Positions 55,450-64,000 of a stretch of DNA of 64,000 nucleotides are shown one piece after another. Where the stretch lies: assembly GCA_934699095.1 (NCBI GenBank), contig CAKUVI010000002.1, forward strand, positions 1-64,000, read 5' to 3'. The notes beneath the pieces were generated by a model. The model was not told the origin of the DNA. It saw only the letters and a list, made by a program, of their open reading frames with translations, and made no database searches. Each line of letters begins with the position of its first letter. The first letter of the stretch is position 1. A program made the position numbers and the translations under genes. Source of the stretch: an uncultured Bacteroidales bacterium. GTDB lineage: Bacteria > Bacteroidota > Bacteroidia > Bacteroidales > WCHB1-69.

Positions 55450-56901
55450 TCAACAGTTTTTGATTTCATTGCAAACATCTTCAAACACTTTGCGGACTTC
55501 CTCTTCCGGGAATGGGTTGATGAATCCGTTTCTGTACATCAGGTCGGTCAGCTGGTGTGTCATCTGTATGTCTTGTTGTGCAAGTTCAAGCACTGTATTT
55601 TTGTCGAGAGGGCGGCGGGCCAAGCCGGTTTTCACGGCGCATTCGGCCACGTCGGCGGCAACGATGGGGAACATGTCGGTATCGGTCATCGTGGGCATGA
55701 TTCTGTTTGCGGAGATGCCCTGTTTTTCGGCGAAGCCTGCAATTGAGTGGGCGGCGCAGATGGCCATCTCGTCGGATATTTTGCGGGCTGACACGAGAAG
55801 AGTGCCTTTGAGTATGGACGGGAAGCAGATGGAGTTGTTGACCTGGTTGGGGAAGTCGCCGCGGCCGGTGGCAACCACGAGTGCGCCGGCAGCTTTTGCC
55901 ACGTGCGGGTAGATTTCAGGCACAGGGTTTGCGCAGGCGAACACTATGGCTTTTTCGGCCATCATGGATATCCACTCGGGTTTGATGGTGTCGGGACCGG
56001 GGTGGGAGAGGGCAACCAAAATGTCGGCGTCCTTGAACGCCTCCTCCGTGGATGTTATGATATTCGGATTTGTTATTTTGCATAAGTTCCATTGCGGGTA
56101 AAATGCCGTGTTTGCCTCGTAGTCACGGCGGTTGCGGTGAAGCGTCCCGTCCTTGTCAAACATGATGATGTTTTCAGGGCGTGCCCCGTCTGCAATCATC
56201 AGACGCGCGATGCTGCTGTTGGCCGCGCCGGCGCCATAGAGCACTATTTTGGCTTTTTCAAGCCGCTTACCCACCACCTTCAGCGCGTTGGTTATGCCTG
56301 CCAAAGTGACACAGGCCGTGCCTTGGGCGTCATCGTGCCATACGGGTATGTCGCATTCTTCACGCAAAACGTCCAACACCCTGTAACAGTTGGGCTGAGA
56401 GATATCCTCCAAATTTATGGCACCGAAACTATGTTGCACCATTTTGACAAAGTCGATGATTTTCTGTGGCTGATGCTTGCCGCTTTCATCGCGGCTGTCA
56501 ATACAGAGTGCAACAGCGTCCACACCGCCTAAGTATTTCATCAGCAACGATTTGCCTTCCATCACCCCGAGACCTCCCGGAGGTGTGCAGTCTCCATCGC
56601 CTAAAACTCGCGTGCTGTCGCTAACAACTGCCACCAAATTGGAACGGTTGCTCAGCTGAAACGACATGTCGTTGTCGTCCCTTATTGTGGTTGACACCGC
56701 CGATACACCTGGAGTGTACCATGCGTTAAACCAGTTCAGACTGTCAAGAGGCACCTTCGGAACCGTCTGCATCTTTCCTGTGTAATGGCGATGTACGGCA
56801 AGCGAGAGACGCTTGTAGAACATGGTCTTGGCCTTGGCCTTCTGGTTTTCGTCGAATCCTTCTGGAAAATATTGGTTCAGTCTGTCAAAAAAATGCTCCA
56901 T
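55450..56901 (-). CDS. NAD(P)-dependent malic enzyme
   Basis: This 483-residue protein has the malic-enzyme N-terminal domain (YTPGVSAVS, SNRSNLVAVVSDSTRVLGDGD), the lysine region EGKSLLMKY, metal ligands in LEDISQPNCY and VWHDDAQGTACV, and the NAD(P)-binding loop VLYGAGAANSSIARLM. It decarboxylates malate to pyruvate in the cytoplasm. It lacks the C-terminal phosphotransacetylase-like domain of the large MaeB proteins. TAATTTTG on the minus strand (56925-56932) is a likely -7 element. The 3' end is 45 nt from the LuxC gene. Confidence 0.95.
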   Translation of the reverse strand: MEHFFDRLNQYFPEGFDENQKAKAKTMFYKRLSLAVHRHYTGKMQTVPKVPLDSLNWFNAWYTPGVSAVSTTIRDDNDMSFQLSNRSNLVAVVSDSTRVLGDGDCTPPGGLGVMEGKSLLMKYLGGVDAVALCIDSRDESGKHQPQKIIDFVKMVQHSFGAINLEDISQPNCYRVLDVLREECDIPVWHDDAQGTACVTLAGITNALKVVGKRLEKAKIVLYGAGAANSSIARLMIADGARPENIIMFDKDGTLHRNRRDYEANTAFYPQWNLCKITNPNIITSTEEAFKDADILVALSHPGPDTIKPEWISMMAEKAIVFACANPVPEIYPHVAKAAGALVVATGRGDFPNQVNNSICFPSILKGTLLVSARKISDEMAICAAHSIAGFAEKQGISANRIMPTMTDTDMFPIVAADVAECAVKTGLARRPLDKNTVLELAQQDIQMTHQLTDLMYRNGFINPFPEEEVRKVFEDVCNEIKNC

Positions 56902-57047
56902 CTTTTAAACTTTTTTTGTGGCTGCAAAATTACGAATTTAAGAGAGATGTTTTCCACTTTTTTGTCGATGAAATCTCAAAGTATTTTTGTGTCGTTTTTT
57001 TTTGCATTTTTGCAGGATTGTTGAGATTGAAATTAAAATTTCCAAAT

Positions 57048-59201
57048 ATGAGAAAAAATTTACTTTTTACTGTGCTTTTAGTGGTGTTCGCTCTCTTCGC
57101 CAAGGCAGATGGCGGAATGTGGATTCCTCTTTTTTTAAGTCAGAACGAGTCCGAGATGCAGCAGCTCGGTTTCCGTCTTACCGCAGACGACATTTACAGC
57201 ATCAATCATAGCAGTATGAAGGATGCCATTGTCCTGTTCGGAGGCGGCTGTACCGCTGAACTCATCTCTCCCAAGGGGCTTCTTCTCACCAACCACCACT
57301 GTGGATATTCCTACGTGCAGTCTCACAGCACGATGGAAAACAACTACCTGAAGGATGGCTTCTGGGCGAAGAGCATGGATCAGGAAATTCCGATGGAAGG
57401 GCTCACCGTGACATTCCTGGTGTACATGTCTGATGTCACCGACCAAGTCCTGAAAGGTGTTGACAACCAAATGAAGGAGTCTGAAAGACAACAGAAGATT
57501 GAGGAAAATATGCGTAATACTATCAATGACGCCATAAAAGGGACTGATTATAAGGCCATTATAAAACCATTCTACTATGGAAACCAGTATTTCATGTTTG
57601 TGACCGAGACTTATGAAGATATCCGTCTGGTTGGTGTTCCGCCAGAGAGCATTGGCAAGTTCGGCGGCGACAGCGACAACTGGATGTGGCCACGCCACAC
57701 GGGCGATTTTTCTTTGTACCGAATATACACTGACAAGGACGGAAAACCTGCAAAATACAGCAGAGACAATGTGCCTATGCAGCCTAAAAAATTCTTCCCG
57801 ATCTCCATCAAAGGCGTCAAAGAAAACGACTTTACACTGGTTTTCGGTTATCCAGGCGCAACCCGTCAGTTCCTTATCTCTGACGGCGTGAATGCAGTTG
57901 CCAATATCCAGAATCCTGTGGCTATTCAGGCTCGCACAATACGCCTTGACGCAATGAAACGCCAGATGAACCTCGACCCGCGCATTCGCCTCATGTATTC
58001 CGCCAAGGCCAACGGCATATCAAACGGTTGGAAGAAATGGCAGGGCGAGAGCAAAGGCATCAGGGAATGCAACGTCATAGCGAAGAAACAAGCCCAAGAA
58101 ACCGAATTCCAGCATTGGGTTAACTCTGATGATAAGCGAAAATCACAATATGGCTCTCTTCTGCAAGACATGAAGAGTGTATATGCCAAATATGGAAAAC
58201 ACCTTCAGGATGTCACCTTCATAAACGAGTGTTTTTTCGGAGTTGAACTCGTGGAAGAGGTTGTATATCCCTACATGAGCCAGCTCTTTGATGTCGATGT
58301 TATATCTGAATCTGTGAGGAAAAAGATAGTTGCAGATGACATTGCTTTCCGCGCTGAATACTTCGAACCTATTGACAGAGAGTGTTTTGTCGAACTTATG
58401 ACATACTATTTTACTGCCGAACCCGCGGAAAACATACCGTCATCCCTCAGAAAATACGTGCAAGACGAAAAGACCGTAAGAAAAATGATGACAGAGCTGT
58501 GGGACAACAATGCAGCCAAGGCACCTTATTTCGGCAACGGAGAGAAATATCGCGATTTCGTGTCAAAAGCATCGAAAAAACAGATCGCAAAAACCGCAAA
58601 CAATGAGCTCGTAGCCCTTTACCAGGCTATTTTCTCTCATTACAGAACCGCAGTGAGCCAATATCGGGCAGAAAACAGGGATATTGACAATTACTACAGA
58701 ACTTATGTGAAAGCTCTGATGGAAAAGGATGCCGACAAGACATTCTATCCCGATGCGAACCTCACAATGCGTGTGACATACGGCCAAGTCAAAGGCTTCA
58801 AGCCGGCCGATGGTGTCAAATATGAATATTACACCACTTTGGATGGCATCATGGAGAAAGAGGATCCCGAGGTTTACGATTATCAAGTGCACCCTCGTCT
58901 GAAGGAACTGTGGCAGAAAAAGGATTACGGAAGATACGCTGACAAGAACGGACAGCTGCCAGTTGCATTTATCGCCTCCAACCACACGACCGGAGGAAAT
59001 TCCGGCAGTCCTGTCATCAATGGCGACGGCTATTTGGTGGGCACTAACTTCGACCGCGTGTGGGAAGGCACAATGAGCGACATCTATTATGATGTTGACA
59101 GATGCAGGAACATCAGTCTTGACGCCCGCTATTTCCTATTCATCGTCGACAAGTTCGCCGGTGCAACAAACATTATTGACGAGATTACTGTGATTGAATA
59201 G
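57048..59201 (+). CDS. dpp11: S46 dipeptidyl-peptidase, DPP11-like (Asp/Glu-specific)
   Basis: This 717-residue protein has a signal peptide (1-20). H84 in LLTNHHCGYSYV and S652 in TTGGNSGSPV are catalytic; the aspartate is expected in GGDSDNWMWPRHTGDFSLYRIY. In P. gingivalis the residue 18 after the catalytic serine decides specificity: Gly in DPP7, Arg in DPP11. Here it is Arg (R670, TNFDR), predicting release of dipeptides with Asp or Glu at P1. It acts in the periplasm. A candidate promoter with -33 TTTG (56961-56964) and -7 TATTTTTG (56982-56989) has 17-nt spacing. ATG 57048 is preferred over an upstream frame extension. Confidence 0.95.
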   Translation: MRKNLLFTVLLVVFALFAKADGGMWIPLFLSQNESEMQQLGFRLTADDIYSINHSSMKDAIVLFGGGCTAELISPKGLLLTNHHCGYSYVQSHSTMENNYLKDGFWAKSMDQEIPMEGLTVTFLVYMSDVTDQVLKGVDNQMKESERQQKIEENMRNTINDAIKGTDYKAIIKPFYYGNQYFMFVTETYEDIRLVGVPPESIGKFGGDSDNWMWPRHTGDFSLYRIYTDKDGKPAKYSRDNVPMQPKKFFPISIKGVKENDFTLVFGYPGATRQFLISDGVNAVANIQNPVAIQARTIRLDAMKRQMNLDPRIRLMYSAKANGISNGWKKWQGESKGIRECNVIAKKQAQETEFQHWVNSDDKRKSQYGSLLQDMKSVYAKYGKHLQDVTFINECFFGVELVEEVVYPYMSQLFDVDVISESVRKKIVADDIAFRAEYFEPIDRECFVELMTYYFTAEPAENIPSSLRKYVQDEKTVRKMMTELWDNNAAKAPYFGNGEKYRDFVSKASKKQIAKTANNELVALYQAIFSHYRTAVSQYRAENRDIDNYYRTYVKALMEKDADKTFYPDANLTMRVTYGQVKGFKPADGVKYEYYTTLDGIMEKEDPEVYDYQVHPRLKELWQKKDYGRYADKNGQLPVAFIASNHTTGGNSGSPVINGDGYLVGTNFDRVWEGTMSDIYYDVDRCRNISLDARYFLFIVDKFAGATNIIDEITVIE

Positions 59202-59246
59202 TCATAGTAGGGATTAGATACAATAAAGTACTAAAAATCTGTTGCT

Positions 59247-60611
59247 GTGATCTCCTTTGAAAATATAGACAAGCATTCGGTGTGGTATGACATATTGATG
59301 CAGTACCTGTGTGTTGCCCACAATCATGTATATTACCGTAACTTTTATATTCTGAACCCTGAGAATATACCACCGAAAGGCACCCCCACGTTAGTGATTG
59401 CCAACCACCAGAACGGCATGATGGATGCCATGGCAATTTTGCATACGATGTACAAGGACGGCAGACAGCCGGTATTCATTGCCCGTGGCGATATCTTCAA
59501 GAAAGACGCAGTGGCTCGGATACTGCGTTTTCTCAAGATCCTGCCTGTCTTCAGGAACCGTGACGGCGGGAGAAGCGAGATAGAGAAGGACTTGGCCATA
59601 TTCAACCGCGCCGCGCGCGTGCTACGCAAAGGCGGCACCCTCGTCATCTTTCCTGAAGCCGGGCACCAGGCCGGTCATTTCATGAGCACATTCAAGAAAG
59701 GGTTCAGCAGGATTGCATTCGCGGCCGAAGAGATGAATGATTTCAAACTCGGAGTTCAGATCTTGCCTCTTAATATCCACTATTCCAACTATTTCAATTT
59801 TGACAGTGACCTTATGGTTACTTGCGGCAAACCTTTCACCTACGACGAATTCTTCGAGATGTATAAGGAATCGCCAAACCAAGCCTATATAGCGCTGAAC
59901 CAAAAAGCCCGTGAGCGCGTGAAAAATATTACTCCTGATATCGACATTCCTGACAGATACAGTGAGATAGAGGCTCTGACCCATATCATGAGCGAGCCTT
60001 TGCTTCATCATAAAGGTTTGAGAGTCAATTTTTTGCCGAATCAAAAAGACGCTGCCATGACTATCATAGCGGCCATAAGACGATTTCGTGACGAATCTCC
60101 TGAATCGTATGAATTTCTCATGGAGAACACCAAGGAATATACCGGACTGCTTAAATCCACAGGTCTTCATCATTGGGTTATCAACAGGAAGATATCAGTG
60201 CCGAAGGCGATTTTGAGGATCTTCCTTGTGTTGTTGGCCTCACCATTAGCCATTTTCGGCCTGGTGAACAACTTTGTCCCCATTGCCATAACTACAAGGC
60301 TTACCAATAAGATTAAGGACCCTATGTTGCATTCAACATTCCAATACGCTATTGGCAGCGTGGCCACTTTCCCGATTTGGTACATCATTTTGCTGGTTGC
60401 CGCAAGCCTGCTCAGCAAGAGTTTCCTTATCGGCATCGTGTACATTGCGCTTTCCGCATTCACCGGCGTTTTCAATTACAGGTACAAAAAATGGTTGAGA
60501 AAACTCTTTACCATTGTTCGTGCCCTGAAATTGAAGAAAAGCAGCAACTATGACCGTCTTTGCGCACTCAACAAAGAGATTGTATCTCAAATGGAGAATC
60601 TTGTTTTTTAG
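59247..60611 (+). CDS. PlsC-type glycerolipid acyltransferase, GPAT-like
   Basis: This 454-residue protein carries the acyltransferase blocks NHQNGMMDAM (His to Asp with five residues between, as in the bacterial GPAT-like LPLAT group), RGDIFKKDAVARILRFLKILPVFR, FPEAGHQAGHF and LPLNIHYSNYF. A C-terminal half has three or four membrane segments (about 320-420). It probably acylates glycerol-3-phosphate or lysophosphatidate at the inner membrane. The start is GTG 59247; an internal ATG 17 codons later is possible. It is followed by YqgE after 11 nt. Confidence 0.85.
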   Translation: MISFENIDKHSVWYDILMQYLCVAHNHVYYRNFYILNPENIPPKGTPTLVIANHQNGMMDAMAILHTMYKDGRQPVFIARGDIFKKDAVARILRFLKILPVFRNRDGGRSEIEKDLAIFNRAARVLRKGGTLVIFPEAGHQAGHFMSTFKKGFSRIAFAAEEMNDFKLGVQILPLNIHYSNYFNFDSDLMVTCGKPFTYDEFFEMYKESPNQAYIALNQKARERVKNITPDIDIPDRYSEIEALTHIMSEPLLHHKGLRVNFLPNQKDAAMTIIAAIRRFRDESPESYEFLMENTKEYTGLLKSTGLHHWVINRKISVPKAILRIFLVLLASPLAIFGLVNNFVPIAITTRLTNKIKDPMLHSTFQYAIGSVATFPIWYIILLVAASLLSKSFLIGIVYIALSAFTGVFNYRYKKWLRKLFTIVRALKLKKSSNYDRLCALNKEIVSQMENLVF

Positions 60612-60622
60612 AAATTTCAGAG

Positions 60623-61204
60623 ATGAGCGGATATGAGGATTTTTTGAGCATGCCTCCCACAGGTGTACTTCCGGATGTCGGGAAGATATTGATTTCGTCC
60701 CCGTATTACAACGACACGTTTTTCAACCGTTCTGTAGTGCTTCTGACCGATGTCACAGAGGAGGCCACGGCGGGGTTGATCATTAACAAGCAGCTGCCAT
60801 ATACTGTAAGGGAAATGATCAACGAGTTGCGCGTTGACGAGCCAATCTTTTTCGGAGGACCTGTAATGCCGGAAGGCGTGTTTCTTCTGCACAGCTTCCA
60901 GAATTGTCAGGATTCATCTGAATTGTTGAAGAATGTGTATGTGGGGTACAATCCTGTTTTGCTTTCAATACTCGAACACCATGCAATACCTAATCTGAAG
61001 TCGAAATTTCTGTTGGGTTATGCCGGCTGGGAGCAGGGTCAGCTCGAGAACGAAATTCTCAATGACATGTGGGTCGTGGCGGAGGCTTCCTATTCTTTGG
61101 TTTTCAATACACCGGCCAAAGAAATATGGACCACCGCAGTGAAGGGTCTTGGACAGCAATATTCACAGTGGCTCAACATGCCGGAAAAGATAGGTTATAA
61201 TTAA
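60623..61204 (+). CDS. YqgE/AlgH-family protein
   Basis: This 193-residue protein has the family's GKILISSPYYNDTFFNRSVVLLTDVTEEATAGLIINK opening, PIFFGGPVMPEGVFLLHSF and FLLGYAGWEQGQLENEI. The fold is known, the role is not; AlgH was implicated in alginate regulation in Pseudomonas. I start at ATG 60623, 11 nt after the acyltransferase stop; an upstream in-frame start would overlap that gene. Its last 4 nt overlap the converging GT-C gene. Confidence 0.93.
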   Translation: MSGYEDFLSMPPTGVLPDVGKILISSPYYNDTFFNRSVVLLTDVTEEATAGLIINKQLPYTVREMINELRVDEPIFFGGPVMPEGVFLLHSFQNCQDSSELLKNVYVGYNPVLLSILEHHAIPNLKSKFLLGYAGWEQGQLENEILNDMWVVAEASYSLVFNTPAKEIWTTAVKGLGQQYSQWLNMPEKIGYN

Positions 61205-63072
61205 TTGTCGGCCGCTGCAAGGGAGTCGTTATAGTGAAGAACTGAATCCGCAACGCGTGCGAGGCTATCCTCTATACTCCAAAGTCTGAACCTTTCCTCA
61301 TTACGATAGAACGCCACCATCGGTTTCTGCTCGAAAGTGATCTTGTGAAATGCAGTGTCTGGTGGCCAGATACCGTTACGTAACTGTGTTATAGGGATGT
61401 GGTTGCAAAACGCCACGTAATAGTCCCAAGTGCTGTCGGCCGTTTCATAATCTTTGAAAACAAGTTCGAAGTTCGGGTCTCCTTGATAGAAGAGACTGCA
61501 GGCTGAATTCCCGTTGGTTGCAACAACCACAGGCCGTGCAGCATAATGCTTTCCGATGTCATGATTCCGTATGTATTGCTTTACCCATTCATTTGCGGTC
61601 CTGTTGGCCTCGAAGTTGCTGTCTAATGCGTACTTCGCGTATGCGTTGTGTATTCCACCAGACACCTCGTTGAAATACAGGGATGTGAATGGACTGTTAA
61701 TCAGAATTTGCCGTATTGGCATTATAGAGAGGAACGCCACTAAAGACAATACCACGAAGTTTGTGTATCGGTCGTTTATGTGCTGGAGAGTGCATTCAAT
61801 GCCGCTCGCTGCCAGAAGCAGGAAAATAGGGTATATGCAATAATGGATTGCCCACAACGTGTCGGGGTTCATGTAATGGCTCTTTACATGGTTGATGCAG
61901 AAAAAAAGTGTGTAGAGGAAGATGAAAATCGAAAAAGGTTTCAGTGATTTTATTGCTGTCTTGAAAAATATGAAGAAGAGCAGAAAACAGATCAGCACTA
62001 CCGTCGGAGTGGTTATGAACAGGTACTTCGACAGATATCTTGTCGGGAAGTTGTCAGGACCGATGAAGTGGCCCTCGAAGATCTGGTTCTGGTCAAAAGG
62101 TATGTTGGTGATGAGCGAGGAGAAGGCTTGGCGCGGGGGCAGCATCGACTGTTGCAGATAGAAGGTGCAGGCACTGTGTATTATGAATACTGCAAGAAAC
62201 ATGCCCACAACAACCGACATTACAATGCCTAAGGCTTTAAGATATGGTTTTGTGTAGATTTTTTTTATAGGATTATAAAGGAAGAAATTCAGTATAGTGA
62301 ACACAAAGAAAAGATGTAGAAGGGAAGCGCCGGCGTTGTGGACCGAGAGCGCCAGAAGTATTCCTACGGCTGTCTTCACAAGCCTTGAGATCCTGATTAT
62401 GGGCAGTTCCCGGCAGAAATAGTACATCTGCATTATGCTGAACACGAAGAAAAATGCGAAAGTGACGTCAACCAAGTTGCTGAGCGAGTATCCGAAGAAG
62501 CGCGGCGAGATGACCAGCAGGAATGCAGTGAAGAAGGCCGCCCGCCAATTGAAAGCACGCAACAGGATCAACGACAGGTATGCTACCAGCAGCCATCCGA
62601 AAATGGCGCTGATGATGTGACGCAGGGTGTAAATGTTCTCAATGTTGAATGCCTTTCCGATGGAATAAACGACAAGGTCGATGGTTTGCGCCTGCGTACT
62701 GGCATAAGGGTGACTTTTGTATGCATCGGTGTCGCCGATGTGGTGGAAATGGTTGTACAGGAGCTCGGAATATTCGTTTTGGGCCACCTCCCGGTCGGAG
62801 ATGCCAATGTGCTGGGTGAGCACTATCATGCCTATCAGAGTGCCAACAAGCAGCATCATCCACAGATATTTGTAAACATCATCCATGGTCTTCAGTGCAA
62901 ACGAAAACCCGCTCTTCTGAATCTGGTATTTGAGTTTTTTCCTGTTGTCCTTTGAAAACCTCACGATCCAGATGTTGTCGTCGAAGAGGTTGTCATAATA
63001 AAGATATTTGTCAGCCACGTTCTTGATTCTGACAAACAGGCGTTCCCAAAAGTTTGTGATTTTCTGTTTCAT
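61201..63072 (-). CDS. GT-C (GT39-like) membrane glycosyltransferase
   Basis: This 623-residue protein has a basic cytoplasmic N-terminus of about 65 residues and then about ten membrane segments. The first extracytoplasmic loop has DREVAQNEYSELLYNHF, consistent with the acidic catalytic loop of lipid-phosphosugar-dependent transferases, and LLVISPRFFGYSLSNLVDVTFAFF follows the ArnT/PMT-like pattern. The last 150 residues are a soluble domain. A surface glycan or glycolipid function is likely but unspecified. It overlaps WbqC by 4 nt (ATGA), so the two are translated together. Confidence 0.78.
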   Translation of the reverse strand: MKQKITNFWERLFVRIKNVADKYLYYDNLFDDNIWIVRFSKDNRKKLKYQIQKSGFSFALKTMDDVYKYLWMMLLVGTLIGMIVLTQHIGISDREVAQNEYSELLYNHFHHIGDTDAYKSHPYASTQAQTIDLVVYSIGKAFNIENIYTLRHIISAIFGWLLVAYLSLILLRAFNWRAAFFTAFLLVISPRFFGYSLSNLVDVTFAFFFVFSIMQMYYFCRELPIIRISRLVKTAVGILLALSVHNAGASLLHLFFVFTILNFFLYNPIKKIYTKPYLKALGIVMSVVVGMFLAVFIIHSACTFYLQQSMLPPRQAFSSLITNIPFDQNQIFEGHFIGPDNFPTRYLSKYLFITTPTVVLICFLLFFIFFKTAIKSLKPFSIFIFLYTLFFCINHVKSHYMNPDTLWAIHYCIYPIFLLLAASGIECTLQHINDRYTNFVVLSLVAFLSIMPIRQILINSPFTSLYFNEVSGGIHNAYAKYALDSNFEANRTANEWVKQYIRNHDIGKHYAARPVVVATNGNSACSLFYQGDPNFELVFKDYETADSTWDYYVAFCNHIPITQLRNGIWPPDTAFHKITFEQKPMVAFYRNEERFRLWSIEDSLARVADSVLHYNDSLAAADN

Positions 63073-63713
63073 TGTTGTGCTGCTTTGAAGTTGTCGAAGA
63101 GTTCTTTGAGGTAGTTTACAGACTCAGGTCCGGTGTTGAATATCAGGTCGAGCACTGAAAGGTTGGGGCAGAACCCGAATCTCTCCTCAAACACTTGATG
63201 GTAAGGTGTCTGTAGGCGGAAAGGGTAGTCAGGCGTATGCACTTTTTTTGGCTGTATGAGTAATCGAAGGTCGTTATCTGATATATATGGCTGATAAGAC
63301 GCTGAGAAGTTAACAGAGACCTTGGTCTTGAGCAGTTTTAAAATGGTCTCGATAAGGGAAAGGTTGAAGTCGAACAGGCGTTCGGTCTTCTCTTTATAGA
63401 AGGGTTGAAGTGCGTCTTTATAGTAGAGATAGTACGGGGAGCTGTTGTAGGCGGATTCGATCGAACGCCAGTGGATTCTCTGCCATTGTGTGGTGTAGTC
63501 AATACGGACTTCAGTGATTGGGCTCAATCGAAAATCGTGGGTGGTAGGGATGATGAGATCCATCACCCCGTTGCCGCCCACGATTGTTGTTCGGTTGCGA
63601 TACGACTGTTTCTGGTAACGCTCGCAGCGCTCCATCGTTACATCTCCGAAAATCAGGAATGCGAAGTATTCGATGGGAGGCAGGTACGCGGTAGAAAGCA
63701 GTCTGTTGTACAC
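63069..63713 (-). CDS. WbqC-family protein
   Basis: This 214-residue protein opens with LLSTAYLPPIEYFAFLIFG and has MERCERYQKQSYRNRTTIVGGNGVMDLIIPT and QWQRIHWRSIESAYNSSPYYLYYKDAL, the conserved blocks of the WbqC family. The family is found in O-antigen and surface-polysaccharide clusters and in Bacteroidetes near lipoprotein signal peptidase genes; its reaction is not established. The overlap with the downstream GT-C gene supports a link to surface glycan or lipoprotein biology. Confidence 0.88.
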   Translation of the reverse strand: MYNRLLSTAYLPPIEYFAFLIFGDVTMERCERYQKQSYRNRTTIVGGNGVMDLIIPTTHDFRLSPITEVRIDYTTQWQRIHWRSIESAYNSSPYYLYYKDALQPFYKEKTERLFDFNLSLIETILKLLKTKVSVNFSASYQPYISDNDLRLLIQPKKVHTPDYPFRLQTPYHQVFEERFGFCPNLSVLDLIFNTGPESVNYLKELFDNFKAAQQ

Positions 63714-63715
63714 AG

Positions 63716-64000
63716 CTATCTGGAAATTATTATTTTAGACTTGTAATTATGTTCAGAACCCTGAATCTCCACGAAGTAAACGCCGTTGGTGAGTCCTGTG
63801 ACATTCATCTGGAATGATGCTGAAGTTTCGATATCCCTTGTCATCACGAGCTGGCCCATTGTGTTGTAGATGTTGCACACTGCGTTTTCGGTCAGGAAGT
63901 TGCCGTTGATGGTCACATAGTCGGAAGACACGGGGTTGGGTGCTACGGAGAATGTCTCGTATGCGTCCTTGTGGTCTTCAATGCCGGTTATTACTGAACC
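63716..64000 (-). CDS. T9SS type A sorting domain of a secreted protein (partial)
   Basis: This is the 3' end of a gene that begins beyond the right edge of the window. The 94 visible residues include ETFSVAPNPVSSDYVTI, CNIYNTMGQLVMTRDI and LTNGVYFVEIQ...KSKIIISR, a complete type A C-terminal sorting domain. The rest of the protein is not in the window. Its stop is only 3 nt from the WbqC start, so it may be upstream in the same transcript. Confidence 0.9.
   Translation of the reverse strand, partial: GSVITGIEDHKDAYETFSVAPNPVSSDYVTINGNFLTENAVCNIYNTMGQLVMTRDIETSASFQMNVTGLTNGVYFVEIQGSEHNYKSKIIISR

Overview
The window reads as chromosomal DNA of a member of the Bacteroidetes, most likely an uncultured gut- or rumen-type Bacteroidales. 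The evidence is: promoters of the phylum-specific TTTG / TAnnTTTG form (for example 9510-9540), almost no strong Shine-Dalgarno sites, several proteins ending in type IX secretion (T9SS) sorting domains, DUF4293, S46 dipeptidyl-peptidase, WbqC and LuxC-type proteins, and glycoside hydrolases of families 29 and 92. Nearly everything is chromosomal core or ordinary accessory content. I see no CRISPR array, prophage, integrase or insertion sequence.

Layout: 1-715 holds a tRNA-Ser and a small membrane stress protein. 716-9357 (minus) has a 2213-residue fibronectin-type surface protein and an alpha-L-fucosidase. 9510-17756 (plus) has dnaX split by a +1 frameshift, a secreted subtilase, a Rel-type (p)ppGpp enzyme, a three-gene YtxH/holin-like envelope cassette and fructose-bisphosphate aldolase. 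17757-18358 is a long gap with a structured-RNA candidate and a leader hairpin, followed by rplM-rpsI-rpsB-tsf. 21446-26711 (minus) is a probable transcription unit: DUF4197 lipoprotein, alpha-oxoamine synthase, threonine-synthase-like enzyme, thrS. The middle pair fits cysteate synthase plus cysteate acyltransferase of sulfonolipid (capnine-type) synthesis. 26792-36977 contains birA, a sigma/anti-sigma/outer-membrane-barrel trio, a MutS-family ATPase, a sugar transporter with a GH92 mannosidase, a metal-binding secreted protein and xseA. 37041-50425 contains htpG, dsbD, lnt, glnS and a CoA-transferase(beta)-acyl-CoA dehydrogenase-EtfBA block, then an ABC ATPase, a lipoprotein and a DUF4293 protein. 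50478-56901 (minus) has a FecCD permease, a sodium symporter, a histidine kinase, a LuxC-like reductase and malic enzyme. 57048-61204 has DPP11, an acyltransferase and YqgE. 61201-64000 (minus) has a GT-C membrane protein, WbqC and the C-terminus of another T9SS substrate.

Together the genes suggest an anaerobic, proteolytic and glycan-using commensal: secreted proteases (S8, S46), fucosidase and mannosidase with a sugar importer, and acyl-CoA dehydrogenase/Etf for short-chain acid metabolism. The observations most worth following are the prfB-like +1 frameshift signal inside dnaX, the putative sulfonolipid gene pair, the unidentified structured RNA before rplM, and a dispersed family of GAGACG palindromes.
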